Part shown: positions 33,826 through 44,208 of the stretch, one piece after another
Layout: each line of letters begins with the position of its first letter
Position numbering within the stretch: the first letter of the stretch is position 1
Origin: Haematococcus lacustris
Taxonomy: Eukaryota; Chlorophyta; Chlorophyceae; Chlamydomonadales; Haematococcaceae
Reading direction: 5' to 3'
Length of the DNA stretch: 64,000 nucleotides
NCBI GenBank assembly: GCA_030144725.1
Contig: JASKMD010000014.1
Location: forward strand, 1,186,350-1,250,349
Translations under genes and position numbers: made by a program
Notes under the pieces: model-generated
The model's database searches: none
What the model was told of the DNA's origin: nothing
The model's input: the letters and a program-made list of their open reading frames with translations, nothing else

Positions 33826-33976
33826 GTTATGAGTTACACTCCCCCTATTACAGTTGGTCTCTGACCACACCCAGCTGTGACCTGGCTCTGCCTTCTGGGT
33901 ACCCAGTAGCTGACCCCAGTGAGACCTAGGTCTTGCGAGTCTCGGGTTTAACCTGAGGCGGAACGGACATCCCCTT

Positions 33977-33988
33977 GGGGGGGAGGAA
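33977..33988 (+). other. Polypurine tract
   Basis: GGGGGGGAGGAA immediately before the 3' LTR, the expected position for plus-strand DNA priming. Confidence 0.75.
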
Positions 33989-34288
33989 TGTAAGGGCGCG
34001 CTCCGCGTAGTCCCTTAGTGTCGTCTGGGCTGTCGCGGTTAACCCGAGGCAGCTACAGGATATCGGTCACACCGCATTAGTGTGAGTTGGCAGGTTAAGC
34101 CTAGCAGCGTAAGCTGTGAGGACAACTGGTTCGATTCCAGGGGGCCCCGTTCTAAGCCCTAGCCTTCTCACGTTGGTGCCTTGTGGCCGACTGTTTAAGT
34201 ACCCGCGGCTCGAGTGCCCTCGCGGCCGGCTCAGTGTTACATATGGTTCAAACGGTCCAACGTCGCCTTTATAAGGCTGCACGTTACA
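33989..34288 (+). repeat. 3' LTR of chromovirus
   Basis: 300 bp, identical to the 5' LTR except C34126. This C restores a pair in the tRNA T-arm-like stem beside the B box. CAAAG follows at 34289-34293. Confidence 0.92.
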
Positions 34289-34293
34289 CAAAG

Positions 34294-34560
34294 TGAGGCT
34301 GCAGAGGGGGGGGGCGCAGCGCTGGGGGAGGTGGTGTCAGCTGCGGGTGTGGATGAAAGGATGGCAGCTGCAGCTGCGGGAGGAGGGGGAGGGCCTGCGG
34401 AGGGATATGCATATGCGGGAAAGGGGGTGCCAGCGGGAGGGGTGGTGGGTGTAGGACAAGGGGTTGGAGGAGAATGCTTGGAGGAGGAGGAGTTGAGTGG
34501 GGTGTTGGTTCAGGGCTGGGAGGTGGTGAAAGGTGGCCGGCAAGCGGACAGCCGGTAGGT
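34294..34560 (+). other. Glycine/alanine-rich segment next to the LTR insertion, possible host exon part
   Basis: GC-rich, plus-strand open frame giving EVVSAAGVDERMAAAA, PAEGYAYAGKG and LEEEELSGVLVQGWEVV, ending at a donor-like GTAGGTAAG at 34556. The frame can be continued leftward over the CAAAG duplication into 27573-27616, so the chromovirus may have split an exon. A minus-strand reading is also open; no family was recognised. Confidence 0.35.
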
Positions 34561-35135
34561 AAGGGAGAGCATGAGCTGCCCACGATTGCTTATGGCCATG
34601 GGATGCCAGGAAGGCCTGAGCATCTGGAGGCAAGTTGTCTACACGAGATGAGTCACGTGCCCATGTGTCATTGAAGTGCCACAACCGCCCGTGCCACAAC
34701 CAACCGCCCGATAGATTGCTGCACGCACAACAAAGGGGGCATCTGAGAGCTGGTGCATGTCAGTGCATGTGAGCGATTGTTGATGCTGAAGAAGGGTCCT
34801 GCATGACGAGCAAGATCGAGGCAGGGTTGAGGGCTGAAGTTGTTGTTTGTGGTAGCCGTTCTCTACCTGCATTGTAAGAGGAGCTTTGTAAGTACCAACC
34901 TGTCGCTCAGCTTTGGTGTCGCCCCCTGCGCGGCAAGTTGTAGGCCGTGCGTTTGTGCCCTTGTATCCTGCAAGAAACACACAAAAATAACATGCACCAT
35001 GGGGCATGCACCCTGCACTAAGGATCTGCAACAAGGAGGTCTACAGGAACATGTGAACAAACAGACATATGATGCATGGCCACTAACCTCCAGCCGTGAT
35101 TGTGTGGCGGGCCCCTCGCTGCTGCCGGACACCGG

Positions 35136-35445
35136 GCGTTGTGCGGCAGTTGCAACCACATGCGCCAGCCCAACCCCCTTCCCCTGCAGCCCTGCCCCTC
35201 CCTGCCCCTTGCTGTTGCCAGCTGCCAGGATGGTGGGTGGACGCCGGGGAGGACCTGCAGCCACATGCGCCAGCCCAGCCCCCTGCCCCTGCAGCCCTGC
35301 CCCTCCCTGCCCCTTGCTGCTGCCAGCTGCAAGGATGGTGGGTGGACGCCGGGCAGGACCTGCAGCCACATGCGCCAGCCCAGCTCCCTGCCCCTGCAGC
35401 CCTGCCCCTCCCTGCCCCTTGCTGCTGCCAGCTGCTTGCCATCTG
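35136..35445. repeat. 105-bp tandem repeat, about three units
   Basis: GGATGGTGGGTGGACGCCGG recurs at 35229 and 35334 (period 105), each followed by CCACATGCGCCAGCCCA and CCCTGCCCCTGCAGCCCTGC. The first unit is divergent. All frames stay open because of composition, and no protein is inferred. Confidence 0.75.
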
Positions 35446-36378
35446 CTTGCCAGCTGCTTGCCATCACACACCTCAACAGAGACACCTTGGCATGCCTTCC
35501 TGCAGCCGAATAGGATGGCACATGGTGGTAGTGAGAGGACATGAGCTTGGGGGGTTGCATACCCATGTTAGTGTTGTACGCATCGTCAGCGCCAAATGAA
35601 ACTTGGGCTGTAGTTTCATGTGGGTGCAAGCGGGCCACTAGCTAAGTGGCATACCATTTCATTTGTAAACATGGCTGTGGCATGGCTGGGCGTGCCATGG
35701 GCTTGTTGTGAAGTTGTCACTCACACCTCACTTGCATGTTGCAGCAACCTTACCTGTTGTGTAGATGGGTTTGCTACGGACACGTGTGTGTGACAATGGT
35801 CGCGGATGGAGCCCTGGCTAGTGCCTGGCGCAGTCACAGGAACACCGAATTCCGGTCAGTCGAGGCATGGGGCATGCCGCTTTTGATGGTGCTGCGCCAC
35901 TTAATAGATATAACTAGGACTATGTATGACCTCCCGCCACCGTCGCGCTCGACTGGACCGTCACGTGATGCTGCACGGTGCTGCGATAGGCATTCTGACC
36001 CGTACGACCTTACAACAGCTAGCACCCAATAGCAAGCTTGCGTCTCGAGCACATTTTAAGTGGAGGGCGCCACAGGCTTCAGGCCAGGCACAACCATCAG
36101 CGGGATACAGCGCAAAAGGAAGATTGCAATGCAGCAGGCGCAACTGCTTTCCGTGGCCTATGGGCTCCGTTCGTCAAAATTTGAAATTTCCTCAGGGCGT
36201 GTCACAGCTGACTGAGGCTCTTCCTATTCTGTAACTTTTCCTTCCCTACTGGCGCGCTACTTCTGGCCGCTGTCCTCTTGCACATGTTTCCTAGATACAT
36301 TCCTAGAGATTTAGAGGTCAAGACGACGTTGGTTCATGCGTCTATTCTCCTTCATGCGTCATCCGTCTATTCCTTGCA

Positions 36379-38415
36379 ATGCCTCACCCCAGCGCCACGC
36401 TGCTGGATACCTTGGAGAGTTTCCCAGGCGTGTCGCTCGTTGTCTTCTCCTACCTACTATGCGACGGTCGTCGTGCCTGCCGCCTTGTTTGCAAGAGACT
36501 GCGCACAGTGATCGATGGCAACATCACGCATGTCACCATTCATCTGAGACAGGCTAGCACCGTAGAGGACACCATGGAACGCTTTGGCCGCTCCTCTCTG
36601 CGTCCGAACATCCTGTCATTCAACGGACCACTTGGCCCTGGCAGTGCTGAGGTGGCCAGCCAGCTGTCCTCAGCGCTGTCAGCACCCTCGCAAAAGCTAT
36701 TGACAGCTCTGCAGGCCGTGAGGGATCTGCGCTTCATTTCTGTGACAGCCCTCCTCCACTTCAGCATGGTGGGCACTGCATCACGCCGCTCCCCTGTTCT
36801 TTCTTACTTCAGTAAACCCACTGCTCCACACATTGTAGGCACTGGCTGTCATTTTCCGACGCTTGGAGAAACTATCCTTTTTCATTTCTCACGTGAACCA
36901 TCGGTCATGCCGAGTTTGGCAGCACCTGGAGCAGCTGTCCAGCCTGAGTCTGCTATGCATACAAATAGATCATGTTCGTACCACAGCTGCTACAGCTCAA
37001 CCACGGCTTGAGGAGCTGCAGCTCATCAAAGGCCTGACATCCCTCCAGCTGAGCGCTGTTGAGGTGTGGCAGACAGTGAACAACTTCCTAATAATGACTG
37101 CTCTGCTAACATGTGGTAATGCCTTGCTCTGATGAGCTCGTTTACACATACTGCAGTCACTAGTTCACCAAGTGCTGGAAGCATAAATTTCAATTGTGTG
37201 TAGGCCGCACAACATATTGGGTACATAGCTGCACAAGGGTTTGTACAATCTGTGGCCATAACTGTGGACTGCTCATATTGCCTGTGCCTGCAGGTAGATG
37301 AGAGCTCCCTGGCAGCATGCACACAGCTGACCAGCCTGGAGACCCCAAACAGCTTCCCAGGGCTGTCACAGCTGACTCAGCTACAGCATGTGAGCTTGCA
37401 CACTATCAACAGCCTGTCAACTATCCTGGAGCTGAACACCCTGCCATACCTGGCTCGCTTGGAGTTGGGGAGCTGCATCAGCACCGAGCAGCTTGGCAGC
37501 AGCCAGCGCTTCCTGTTCCCGTCCCTGACAGTCTTGAAGGTTTTGTCCATCAATGCAAGCCTCCTGGCTGCCCTAGACTGCCCCCAGCTACAGCGCCTAG
37601 TATTCCGTACAGGGTCGGATGCATACAAGTGCCTGTGTGTTGACTCGGTGCCCAGCTTGCATGCCTGCGTGGGCAGCCTCCTGAAGCACTGCGGCTATGT
37701 GAGGCTAAAGTGTGGACCTGGTGTGACCCTCACTAATGTGCTGGAGGCCCTGGCACCCTGGCAGCCCTCCACTGCAGCCATCAGCTCTAGGAGTGAGGGG
37801 ATGGGCCTCATGCTGGATGGTGAGAAGCAGATCAATGCCAGCCACCTGGAGCTGCTGCCCCCTGGTCTTCAGATTTTATCATTCACGTGAGTTTGAAACA
37901 GCCAGAGTAGCCGCACTTCCTCCCTTGCTGCACCAGCCACCCTGCCATCCTTTACTGATCGCAGAACACCTGCAGTTGCGCACCATCACGAGACGCGCTG
38001 CTGCCACTGACAACAGCAGCATATCTAGTGGGAGCTCTTACCCATGCAAGCACTTTTTGGAGAATGCAAGCGGCATGCAAGCACCCACTTTAAGCCTTGT
38101 GTGGACCCTGTGGTGCATGACCTGTGCCTTCCTTGGCTTGTGTTGTGCAGGGGTTGCACGCTCCTGCCTGATGCCCTGCACCCTGTAGCAACACGGCTCA
38201 CCCAGCTTAGGATTCTGCAGCTGCAGAAGGCATCTAAATGCTCAGAGGAGGACCTGCAGCTGTTGGCCGGCCACTCAGTGCAAGGGCGCATGCTGACAGT
38301 CCAGTTGGACACCTCGTATACAGCAGAGTTCGTTGCATCCTTGCAGTGCCTGAGCGATAAGGCTGGACGGTGGAGTGGCAGGCCTGGGCCCCGCTTCATG
38401 GTGTCTAACCACTAG
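36379..38415 (+). CDS. F-box-like/LRR protein, copy E
   Basis: Exons 36379-36768, 36839-37063, 37294-37886 and 38151-38415 give 490 residues. The F-box-like part is FPGVSLVVFSYLLCDG then RACRLVCKRLRTVID; the HIIYS of the other copies is LVVFS here. Exon 2 is RHFEKLSF-like with ISHVNHRSC, and exon 3 has LSQLTQLQHVSL and LPYLARLELGSC. Introns are 70, 230 and 264 bp. The C-terminus RPGPRFMVSNH is unique. It lies just outside the right arm of the element ending at 35969; its promoter region (35970-36378) has lost similarity to copies A and B. Confidence 0.67.
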
Positions 38416-38424
38416 CAGTTGTCC

Positions 38425-38528
38425 AGCTGTAGCCGGCACCACTTGCTGCATCAACTAGCTGAGTGTTGCGTTGCAGTCCTGGTCCAGCCAGTTGACGGGT
38501 GAGGCAGGGCCTGGGCTGTGGATTGGCT
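38425..38528 (-). pseudogene. Short Fanzor-like remnant, unit E
   Basis: CACCACTTGCTGCATCAACTAG and CAGTCCTGGTCCAGCCAGTT match the beginnings of the antisense remnants after copies A-C. It is cut off at about 38528 by unrelated AT-rich sequence. Confidence 0.45.
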
Positions 38529-38757
38529 GCCGCATCTTTATTTATTCGTTTGGCGAGTTTTGGGGTGCGGTATCAATTAAGTTTGTATAAAGATATATTA
38601 TGATAACGTCTTCAACACTACCGTACTCTCTCTTTCGATTCGCGTCCGCGGATTGTTTTTTTTGCCTCGCGAAGTCGCGAACGAGTAAACACTGAGATTT
38701 TCTACAAAACCGCGAAGTGGTCAAACAATTATTTAACCTGCGTAAATGATGCCGCGA
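38529..38757. other. AT-rich foreign insert in unit E
   Basis: Much more AT-rich than the flanks, with TTTATTTATTCG, TATAAAGATATATTATG and CGCGAAGTCGCGAACG. It replaces about 430 bp present in units A-C. GCATC at the left and GATGC at the right hint at short inverted ends. No gene. Confidence 0.5.
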
Positions 38758-39320
38758 TGGACCGCTTCGTGGAAGCCAGAAAGGGACCAAGGCCTTGGAT
38801 AGGACCTGACACTCGACCTGATGTGCTGCACTTGCAGCGCTATGCCAATGGAGAGGCTCATCACACCTGCACATGGGCTTCCCCCTCCAGCAGCACAGCT
38901 GGCAGTGAGGGGCACAGGCAGGCAGGCAGGTGGCTGCAAGGGTCTGCAGTGCAGCTGCATTGGGCAGTGCAGCTGCATTGGGCACCGCAGCTGATGGCCA
39001 GGGCTGAGTGTGTGGGTTAAGGGCAGAGGCTTACTCAGCAGCAGCGTGTACTTCGTCAGTGATACTGCTGCGTCAAGCTTGCGCTGGAGCTGTCATTAGG
39101 GCTGGAGCGTTGCTGCATGGAGCTGCATTGCCACTGCTGCCTAGACCATGTAGTGGCAGCAGCAAGCAGGCTGACCGCCACGGTGGCATGATCCACACTA
39201 GCCATGACTGAAACAGCACAAATAGGGTTTAGGCAGGCTTTGGTGTAGGGTGTGGCGGGTATGCCAGCTGGTGGTGGGGTATGACGGTGCAGCGCATTGA
39301 CCAGCAGCGGCTTGCTGAGC
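38758..39320 (+). pseudogene. Decayed selenoprotein T last exon and 3' UTR, unit E
   Basis: Runs from GTGGAAGCCAGAAAGG through CTTGCAGCGCTATGCCAATGG; the exon keeps YANGEAHHT, so the tyrosine of IYANGE survives here while units A-C have serine. The UTR-like part ends at 39317 before the text passes into the minus-strand blocks. Confidence 0.58.
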
Positions 39321-39848
39321 AGCGGATGGCTGAGGTCTGAGGGAGCGGAGGGCTAAGTTGCCCATGGCTGAGATTTGGCCCTCCTCCCCCTACAGTAGCA
39401 GCTGGCCTTGTGTGGTGCCCTTGGTCCTCCTCCTACAGCAGCCAAGCCACCTCACGACACGACAGTTGTAGCGGAGTCAGCCATCTGTCAATATGAAAGA
39501 AGGAACAGCGTGCTAACAAAATGACCTAGGTATACCAAGCACCATGCACACTGACCCAGGGCAATTGTTTGTGGTGGTGGCCTAGGTGGCAAGTGGCGAT
39601 GGATTGCCTCCTACAGCAGCAGCTGGCTACCGCTCCCATCCCCTACCGCAGCAGCTGGCTTAAGCTAGGGCCAGGGGAAGCATACCCACACCATTCACAC
39701 TGCCCCAAGGCAGTTGTTGCCTGCATGCTGTCAAAGCTGCCACAACACAAGCTGGTGGTGGGCTAGGTTGCAAGTTGTGATGGATTGCCCCTTACAGCAG
39801 CAGCTGGCCATGTGCCCTGCTCCTCGCCATCCAGTCCTGCTCATCAGC
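39321..39848. other. Boundary between plus-strand and minus-strand blocks
   Basis: No gene. GTCAGCCATCTGTCAATATGA at 39476 recurs at 43966 and 55428, marking the outer edge of each OPR/F-box block. Confidence 0.55.
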
Positions 39849-41160
39849 TCACTCCAGGTCAACCCTGGGTCCTTGCCCTGCGCCAGGCCTGGCTGCTGGG
39901 GCTGCTGTGTGCCCCCTGCCCCGCTGCTGCAGCCTGCTGGGCCGCTGAGCCGCAGCCACAGCCCCAGCAGCTGGGGTGGGGCCCTGCAGCTGCTGCTGGC
40001 GCTCCTGCATCAGGCGGGCCAGCCGCTGGTGGTAGGCCTCCTCTGAGGCCAGGCCCAGGGTGGAGAAGGCCCAGGCCAGGCGCGCCCAGTAGCGCAGCTC
40101 GTACCTGCGCAGGCAGGGCCAGGCCAGCAGGGCGCAGCACAGCCAGCACTGGGCACCAGGCAGCAGCGGCGGCTGGGGTGTGACCGGGTGGCACCTCACT
40201 CTAGCCAGCTGCCTGCCCCGCACCCGGCCTGCCCCCTGTGGCGTGGCTGCCGCTAGCAGCGCTGCGTGTGGTGCTGGCCAGGGGCCCAGCTGGCCGCCTG
40301 CACGCGCCACTCACTGCTCCGCGTGCGCCATGCTGTGGCGCAGGATGGCTGAGACCAGGCGCGGCTCCAGCTGCTGCAGCCGGGCGTAGGCCCAGGCCAC
40401 ACAGGCCACGCGCCGGCTGCTCAGCTGCCCCTGCAGGATGCGGGCGGACAGCACGGGGGCGGCGGGACGCAGCAGCGCGGCCTGGCAGTGCTCGTGGCTG
40501 GCAAACGCCCACAGCAGCTGCACCAGGCAGGTGCTGCTCAGCTGGGCAAGGGGCGTGGGGAGGGGGCTGGGCTGAGGCGGCCCTCTGGCCAGGGGATTGC
40601 TAGGCAGGGGGCTGGCAGGGCTGGGAGGAGGGGCAGGCAGGGAAAGGGGCAGCCCAGCCAGTGGGCTCATGCTCCTAGTGCCATGGCCTGACCTGCTGTG
40701 GGTGGCTGCCACTGAGCTGCTGCTGCTGCTTGGGTGTGGTGGTGCAGCCCTGCTGGCTTGCTGCAGCCTGGGCATCAGGTGGCTGCCTTGCAGGCCTTGC
40801 AGCACTGCCTCCCCTAGCTTGTCATACAGCTGGTGGTGGTGGTAGCGGGCGCGGGCAAAGGCCCAGGCCAGCAGCACCCAGGTGTAGCTGGCGCTGCGTG
40901 GCCTGCATGGCCCAGCAGACAGGGCTACAGCGCAGCAGAGGGGGGCAGGCCTGGGCTCCTCCACCAGTGGCAGCAAGCTGTAGCAGGGGGCAGCCCCTCC
41001 GCCTCAGCCCACTCCCCATCCTCCTCATCGCCCTCCACCCAGCCCAGCTGCTGGAGCAGGGAGGCTGCACTGCTGCGGGGCAACAGCTCGTCACAGGAGT
41101 CCAGGGAGGAGCTGGGGCTGGGGCCTGGGCCAGGGGCAGCAGGCCTGGGTTAAGCCTGCC
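39849..41160 (-). pseudogene. OPR-like helical-repeat gene, C-terminal part, copy 1
   Basis: Minus strand. Last exon 40104-39849 (YELRYWARLAWAFSTLGL to stop). The preceding exon ends at 40315 with donor GTGAGT, phase 2, and carries VLLAWAFARARYHHHQLYDKL, LVQLLWAFASHEHCQ and VACVAWAYARLQQLEPRLV. Repeats of the type LxxLxWAxAxL every ~38 residues are typical of octotricopeptide/FASTK-like proteins that bind organelle RNAs. Upstream, SSLDSCDELLPRSSAASLLQQL is in another frame: near 40984-40991 this copy is one base shorter than copy 3. Without the N-terminal exons it is probably a pseudogene. Confidence 0.55.
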
Positions 41161-41246
41161 AGCAGTGCCTGCCAGGCCGCTAGGGCACCCGCCAGCATAT
41201 AATGCCAGCTGCCAGTGCTAAGTTCTGTTATGGTTATTGTTTATCA

Positions 41247-43248
41247 TTATTCTGAATATAAATCTTCCTCTGAAACAAGGTGAATGGAAATTGGCAGTAT
41301 CATTGGTTGTCCTGTCCAGGTCTGAGTGGAGGTGGTGAAGCTTGTCAGCGAAGCCACTTCGTCCTTGCTCATCGCACTTGGGAGGTAGACTTCGAGTGGG
41401 GCACGCTGTTGTGCCCTGGCTGCCAGCAGCTGCAGCTCCACTAGCGCCACAGGTGAAGAGGTGAGGTCCAGGCACGTCAGCTGTGTCAGGCGGGTGGCCA
41501 CAGAGCTCAGTGCACCAGGCAGCAGGTGACAGGACCTGGGCAGGCAGCAGCAGGGACAGTGTGGAATGGGAGGACTGTACATGTAGGAAGGCTACGTATG
41601 TATGCAGGTGTAGGACCAAGGACACATCCAGGACACCCAACAAGAACGCAACAGCATCATGGTGGGTGGCTGGATGGCTGCAGCGGGCGCTAGGCTACCC
41701 TGCATGCTGCCCAGTCCACCTGCCACCAGCAAATAACCCAAGGTGCCCACGACCCTATGCAAGCAGACCCAAGACCCAAGATGCACAAGACCCCAGGTCA
41801 GGACTCACCCCAGGTGGAGTGGTCAGGACTCACCCCTATGGTCAGGACTCACCCCAGGTGGAGGGACTTGATGTTGACCGGCAGCCACTCCAAGGCCTCA
41901 CGGGTGACATCGGAAAGATGCTTTAGCCCCAACCTCTCTATTGCTTCCCCTGAACGTGGTTGCCATGGTGCCAGTGCCTCCAGCAACGCTGAGGCTGAGG
42001 GGGGCGGGCCCAGCTGCCGCACCCCAGCACCAGCTGCTGCCTCCTTGAACTCCTGGTCATGGTCGTAAGTTAACAACTTGTAGATGGAGCTGCAGTGCTG
42101 CAGGATGCCACTGGCGCATGCACGCAAGCTGGCTGCGCAGTCCACCTGCAACTCCGACAATGTGAGTGTCTGCAGCTGCAGGCAGCCCAGGGCGGCCAGG
42201 TCACGGGAGTGGATGCTGTATACTGTCAGTGAGGTCAGGTTCTGGAACAGGAAGCGTGACAGTTGGCTACTGGGCTGAAGCGGGCAAGACTGCAGCTTTA
42301 GGTCAGCCAGCTGGGGCAGCGTGGCAAACAGGGGCAGGCTGTCACTGGCCAAATCTAAAGTAACTCCCAATTGCTGCAGCTGGGTCAGCTGGGTCAGGGC
42401 TGGGAACCACCTACAGCCACGAAGCGCTGTCAGCTGCGTGCAAGCTGCCAGGCTGCCCTCATCCACCTGCACACGGGTGCAGCAATGAAAGCTGCTCATG
42501 CCATCAAATGCCATCAGCACCAGCATTCACGGCCCGTACCATGCCACGTGACTGGGTCAGATCCAGGGACCTCATAGAAGTGATGTGTTCCAAGCCTTTC
42601 AGTTGTAGATTGGCTGCAGCTGCACCACTGGCAGGATTCAGGGCCAGATTAAGGCTGGACAGGTGTGGTAGACGTTGCCAAGCCCGGCACACAGCCACAT
42701 CTATTTTGCAGTAGACTCTCAGGCTCCTCAGCTGTGGCATTGTCGATGACATCACCTGCAGAGTAGTGTCAGCAGCAGGTGTGTGCCTTGCCTGACCCAG
42801 TGCATAACCCATGGCTGCATATGCTGAGCCAAGCCACCAGCATGCAAGAGACAGCTGAATGCCACCAGCAAAAGCAACTTACCAGGGCAGCTGACAGTGG
42901 CAAAACTGAAGACAAGGTGAGGTGATGGACCCCGTGAAGGACAGGCACCAGCTCGCGCGCCGCTAATGCTGCTAACAACAAGGTGGTCTGATTTTTCTTT
43001 CTTGAATAGGTGTCCAAGTTCAGCTTGCTAGGGCGCAGTGATGTACGGGCCAGCCGCTGCAACACCTCATCGGGTTCATCACAAGGCCAAAGTCCAAGGC
43101 CACTGACAGCGTCGTCGATGGCTGCCCGCAGCTGCTTGCAGACCAGGCGCATTGCCCTGCGGCTGTAGCAATCCAGATGCTGGTACACAGCGCTGCCTAT
43201 GCCAGGGAAGCGCTGCAACATGTCTGACAGCTTCCAACTCCCACGCAT
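41247..43248 (-). CDS. F-box-like/LRR protein, copy F (second clade)
   Basis: Exons 43248-42883, 42755-42540, 42466-41853 and 41535-41247 give 494 residues. F-box-like: LSDMLQRFPGIGSAVYQHLD then RRAMRLVCKQLRAAIDD. LRR-like text includes MPQLRSLRV, LPHLSSLNLAL, LTQLTQLQQLGV and LPQLADLKLQSC. It has the same four-exon plan and phases as the plus-strand genes, but intron 1 is longer (127 bp) and intron 2 shorter (73 bp). The start chosen aligns with copies G and H; an in-frame start at 43317 is possible and would add 23 residues. Exon 3 includes an extra segment (DHDQEFKEAAAGAGVRQLG) shared with H but not G. Confidence 0.66.
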
Positions 43249-43639
43249 TGGAAACGCACTGTAAAGGCAGCAGAGGATGGATACGCAGTATGAGTTGACG
43301 AGCGTGTTAATAGACACATGCCAGTGTGTGACGAGATGCAGCCTTCAGCCTACATCATATAAAAGCTGGGAGGCCTGTGCCAGTGATGCTCCGCCCCTAT
43401 ACGGAATCAACATAGGTCTGCTGCTACTTTTGCAGCATCACGCAGATGTGGCCTCGATCTAAGTGACATGTGACATAAATGCACTGATGCCAGCTGCAGC
43501 AGGTCACCCGCACCGTTTTCGTTGTGTGCTGTCAAGCCGCAGCTGCCCTAAGGTGGCCTTGCTTGGTAGGGGTAGGTCTACTAGTGGGTTGTTTGGGCGA
43601 ATTCAGTAAAGTATGGGGGGGGGCATTACCATAAACCAC

Positions 43640-43769
43640 TAGGGATCGTCCCGACCCATCAAACGTTAGACGTTAGACGATTCTAACGTTGAATTGGCTT
43701 GTTAGCTCTAGTCTAACCATCTAATCTAACGTTAGATCTACGTAAATCTACGCAGATGGGACGATCTCT
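43640..43769. mobile_element. 130-bp MITE with 9-bp TSD
   Basis: ATAAACCAC flanks it at 43631-43639 and 43770-43778. Ends are AGGGATCGTCCC and GGGACGATCTCT, an inverted repeat of about 12 bp with one mismatch. The interior is built of CTAACGTTAGA-type palindromes. The paralogous flank upstream of copy H (about 59690-59705) has a single similar site with no insert. A 9-bp duplication suggests a MULE-type parent. Confidence 0.78.
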
Positions 43770-43778
43770 ATAAACCAC

Positions 43779-44208
43779 ATAAGACAACGTTTGCTAGAAT
43801 GTCAGCTTGCAGTGCTGCTCAGCGGTTTAAACGATCAGTGTTGTCTAGTCAACATAGGGAACAAAGGCCCCTTACAAAGGAGGGTGCTTTCATTGACCGC
43901 ACATGTGCGCCTTGGGTGGTTGTTAGTGTACCTGGCCTTTAAGTGCGTTGCAGACAGTCCTAAGTCAGCCATCTGTCAATATGAGAAAAGGAGGAGCGTG
44001 CTAGCACCACCCGTGACGACCTAGCTATGCCAAGCACAATGCACACTGACCCTAGCCGGCACTAACACAAGCAGGTGGTGAGCCCCTACAGCTGGCTATG
44101 TGCCCTGCTGGTGGTGGCCAAGTGATGAAGGATTGCCACCGCTCCCTTCCCCTATAGCAGCAGCTGGCCATGTGCCCTGCTCCTCGCCATCCAGTCCTGC
44201 TCATCAGC
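43779..44208. other. Shared 5' flank of copy F and block boundary
   Basis: 43779-43945 is similar to 59700-59850 upstream of copy H (CTAGAATGTCAGCTTGCA, TTGACCGCACATGTGC). GTCAGCCATCTGTCAATATGA follows at 43966. No gene. Confidence 0.5.

Larger units (their letters stand above)
27622..34288 (+). mobile_element. Ty3/gypsy chromovirus LTR retrotransposon, 6667 bp
   Basis: Two 300-bp LTRs (27622-27921 and 33989-34288), TG...CA ended, differ at one base (T27759 against C34126). A 5-bp target duplication flanks them. Order is gag-like repeats, protease, RT, RNase H, integrase, chromodomain, which defines a chromovirus. A purine tract (33977-33988) abuts the 3' LTR. The coding part is broken in several places (see individual parts), so this copy is probably not autonomous, although its LTRs imply a recent insertion. 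Confidence 0.92.
26883..35969. mobile_element. Element with ~515-bp inverted arms, carrying a chromovirus
   Basis: Arms 26883-27398 and 35456-35969 are reverse complements (coordinate sum 62852 at the outer ends, 62854 at the inner ends). The outermost shared text is ATCACGTGAC. No target-site duplication could be read at these ends. Inside are 27399-27616 and 34294-35455, separated by the LTR retrotransposon; without it the element would be about 2.4 kb. It may be a MULE-like element with captured host sequence. No transposase was identified. Confidence 0.6.

Noticed and set aside
34337..34699. Minus-strand gene (WHFNDTWARDSSRVDN...)
   Set aside because: Plausible at first, but no family recognised and the plus frame over the same bases is equally open.
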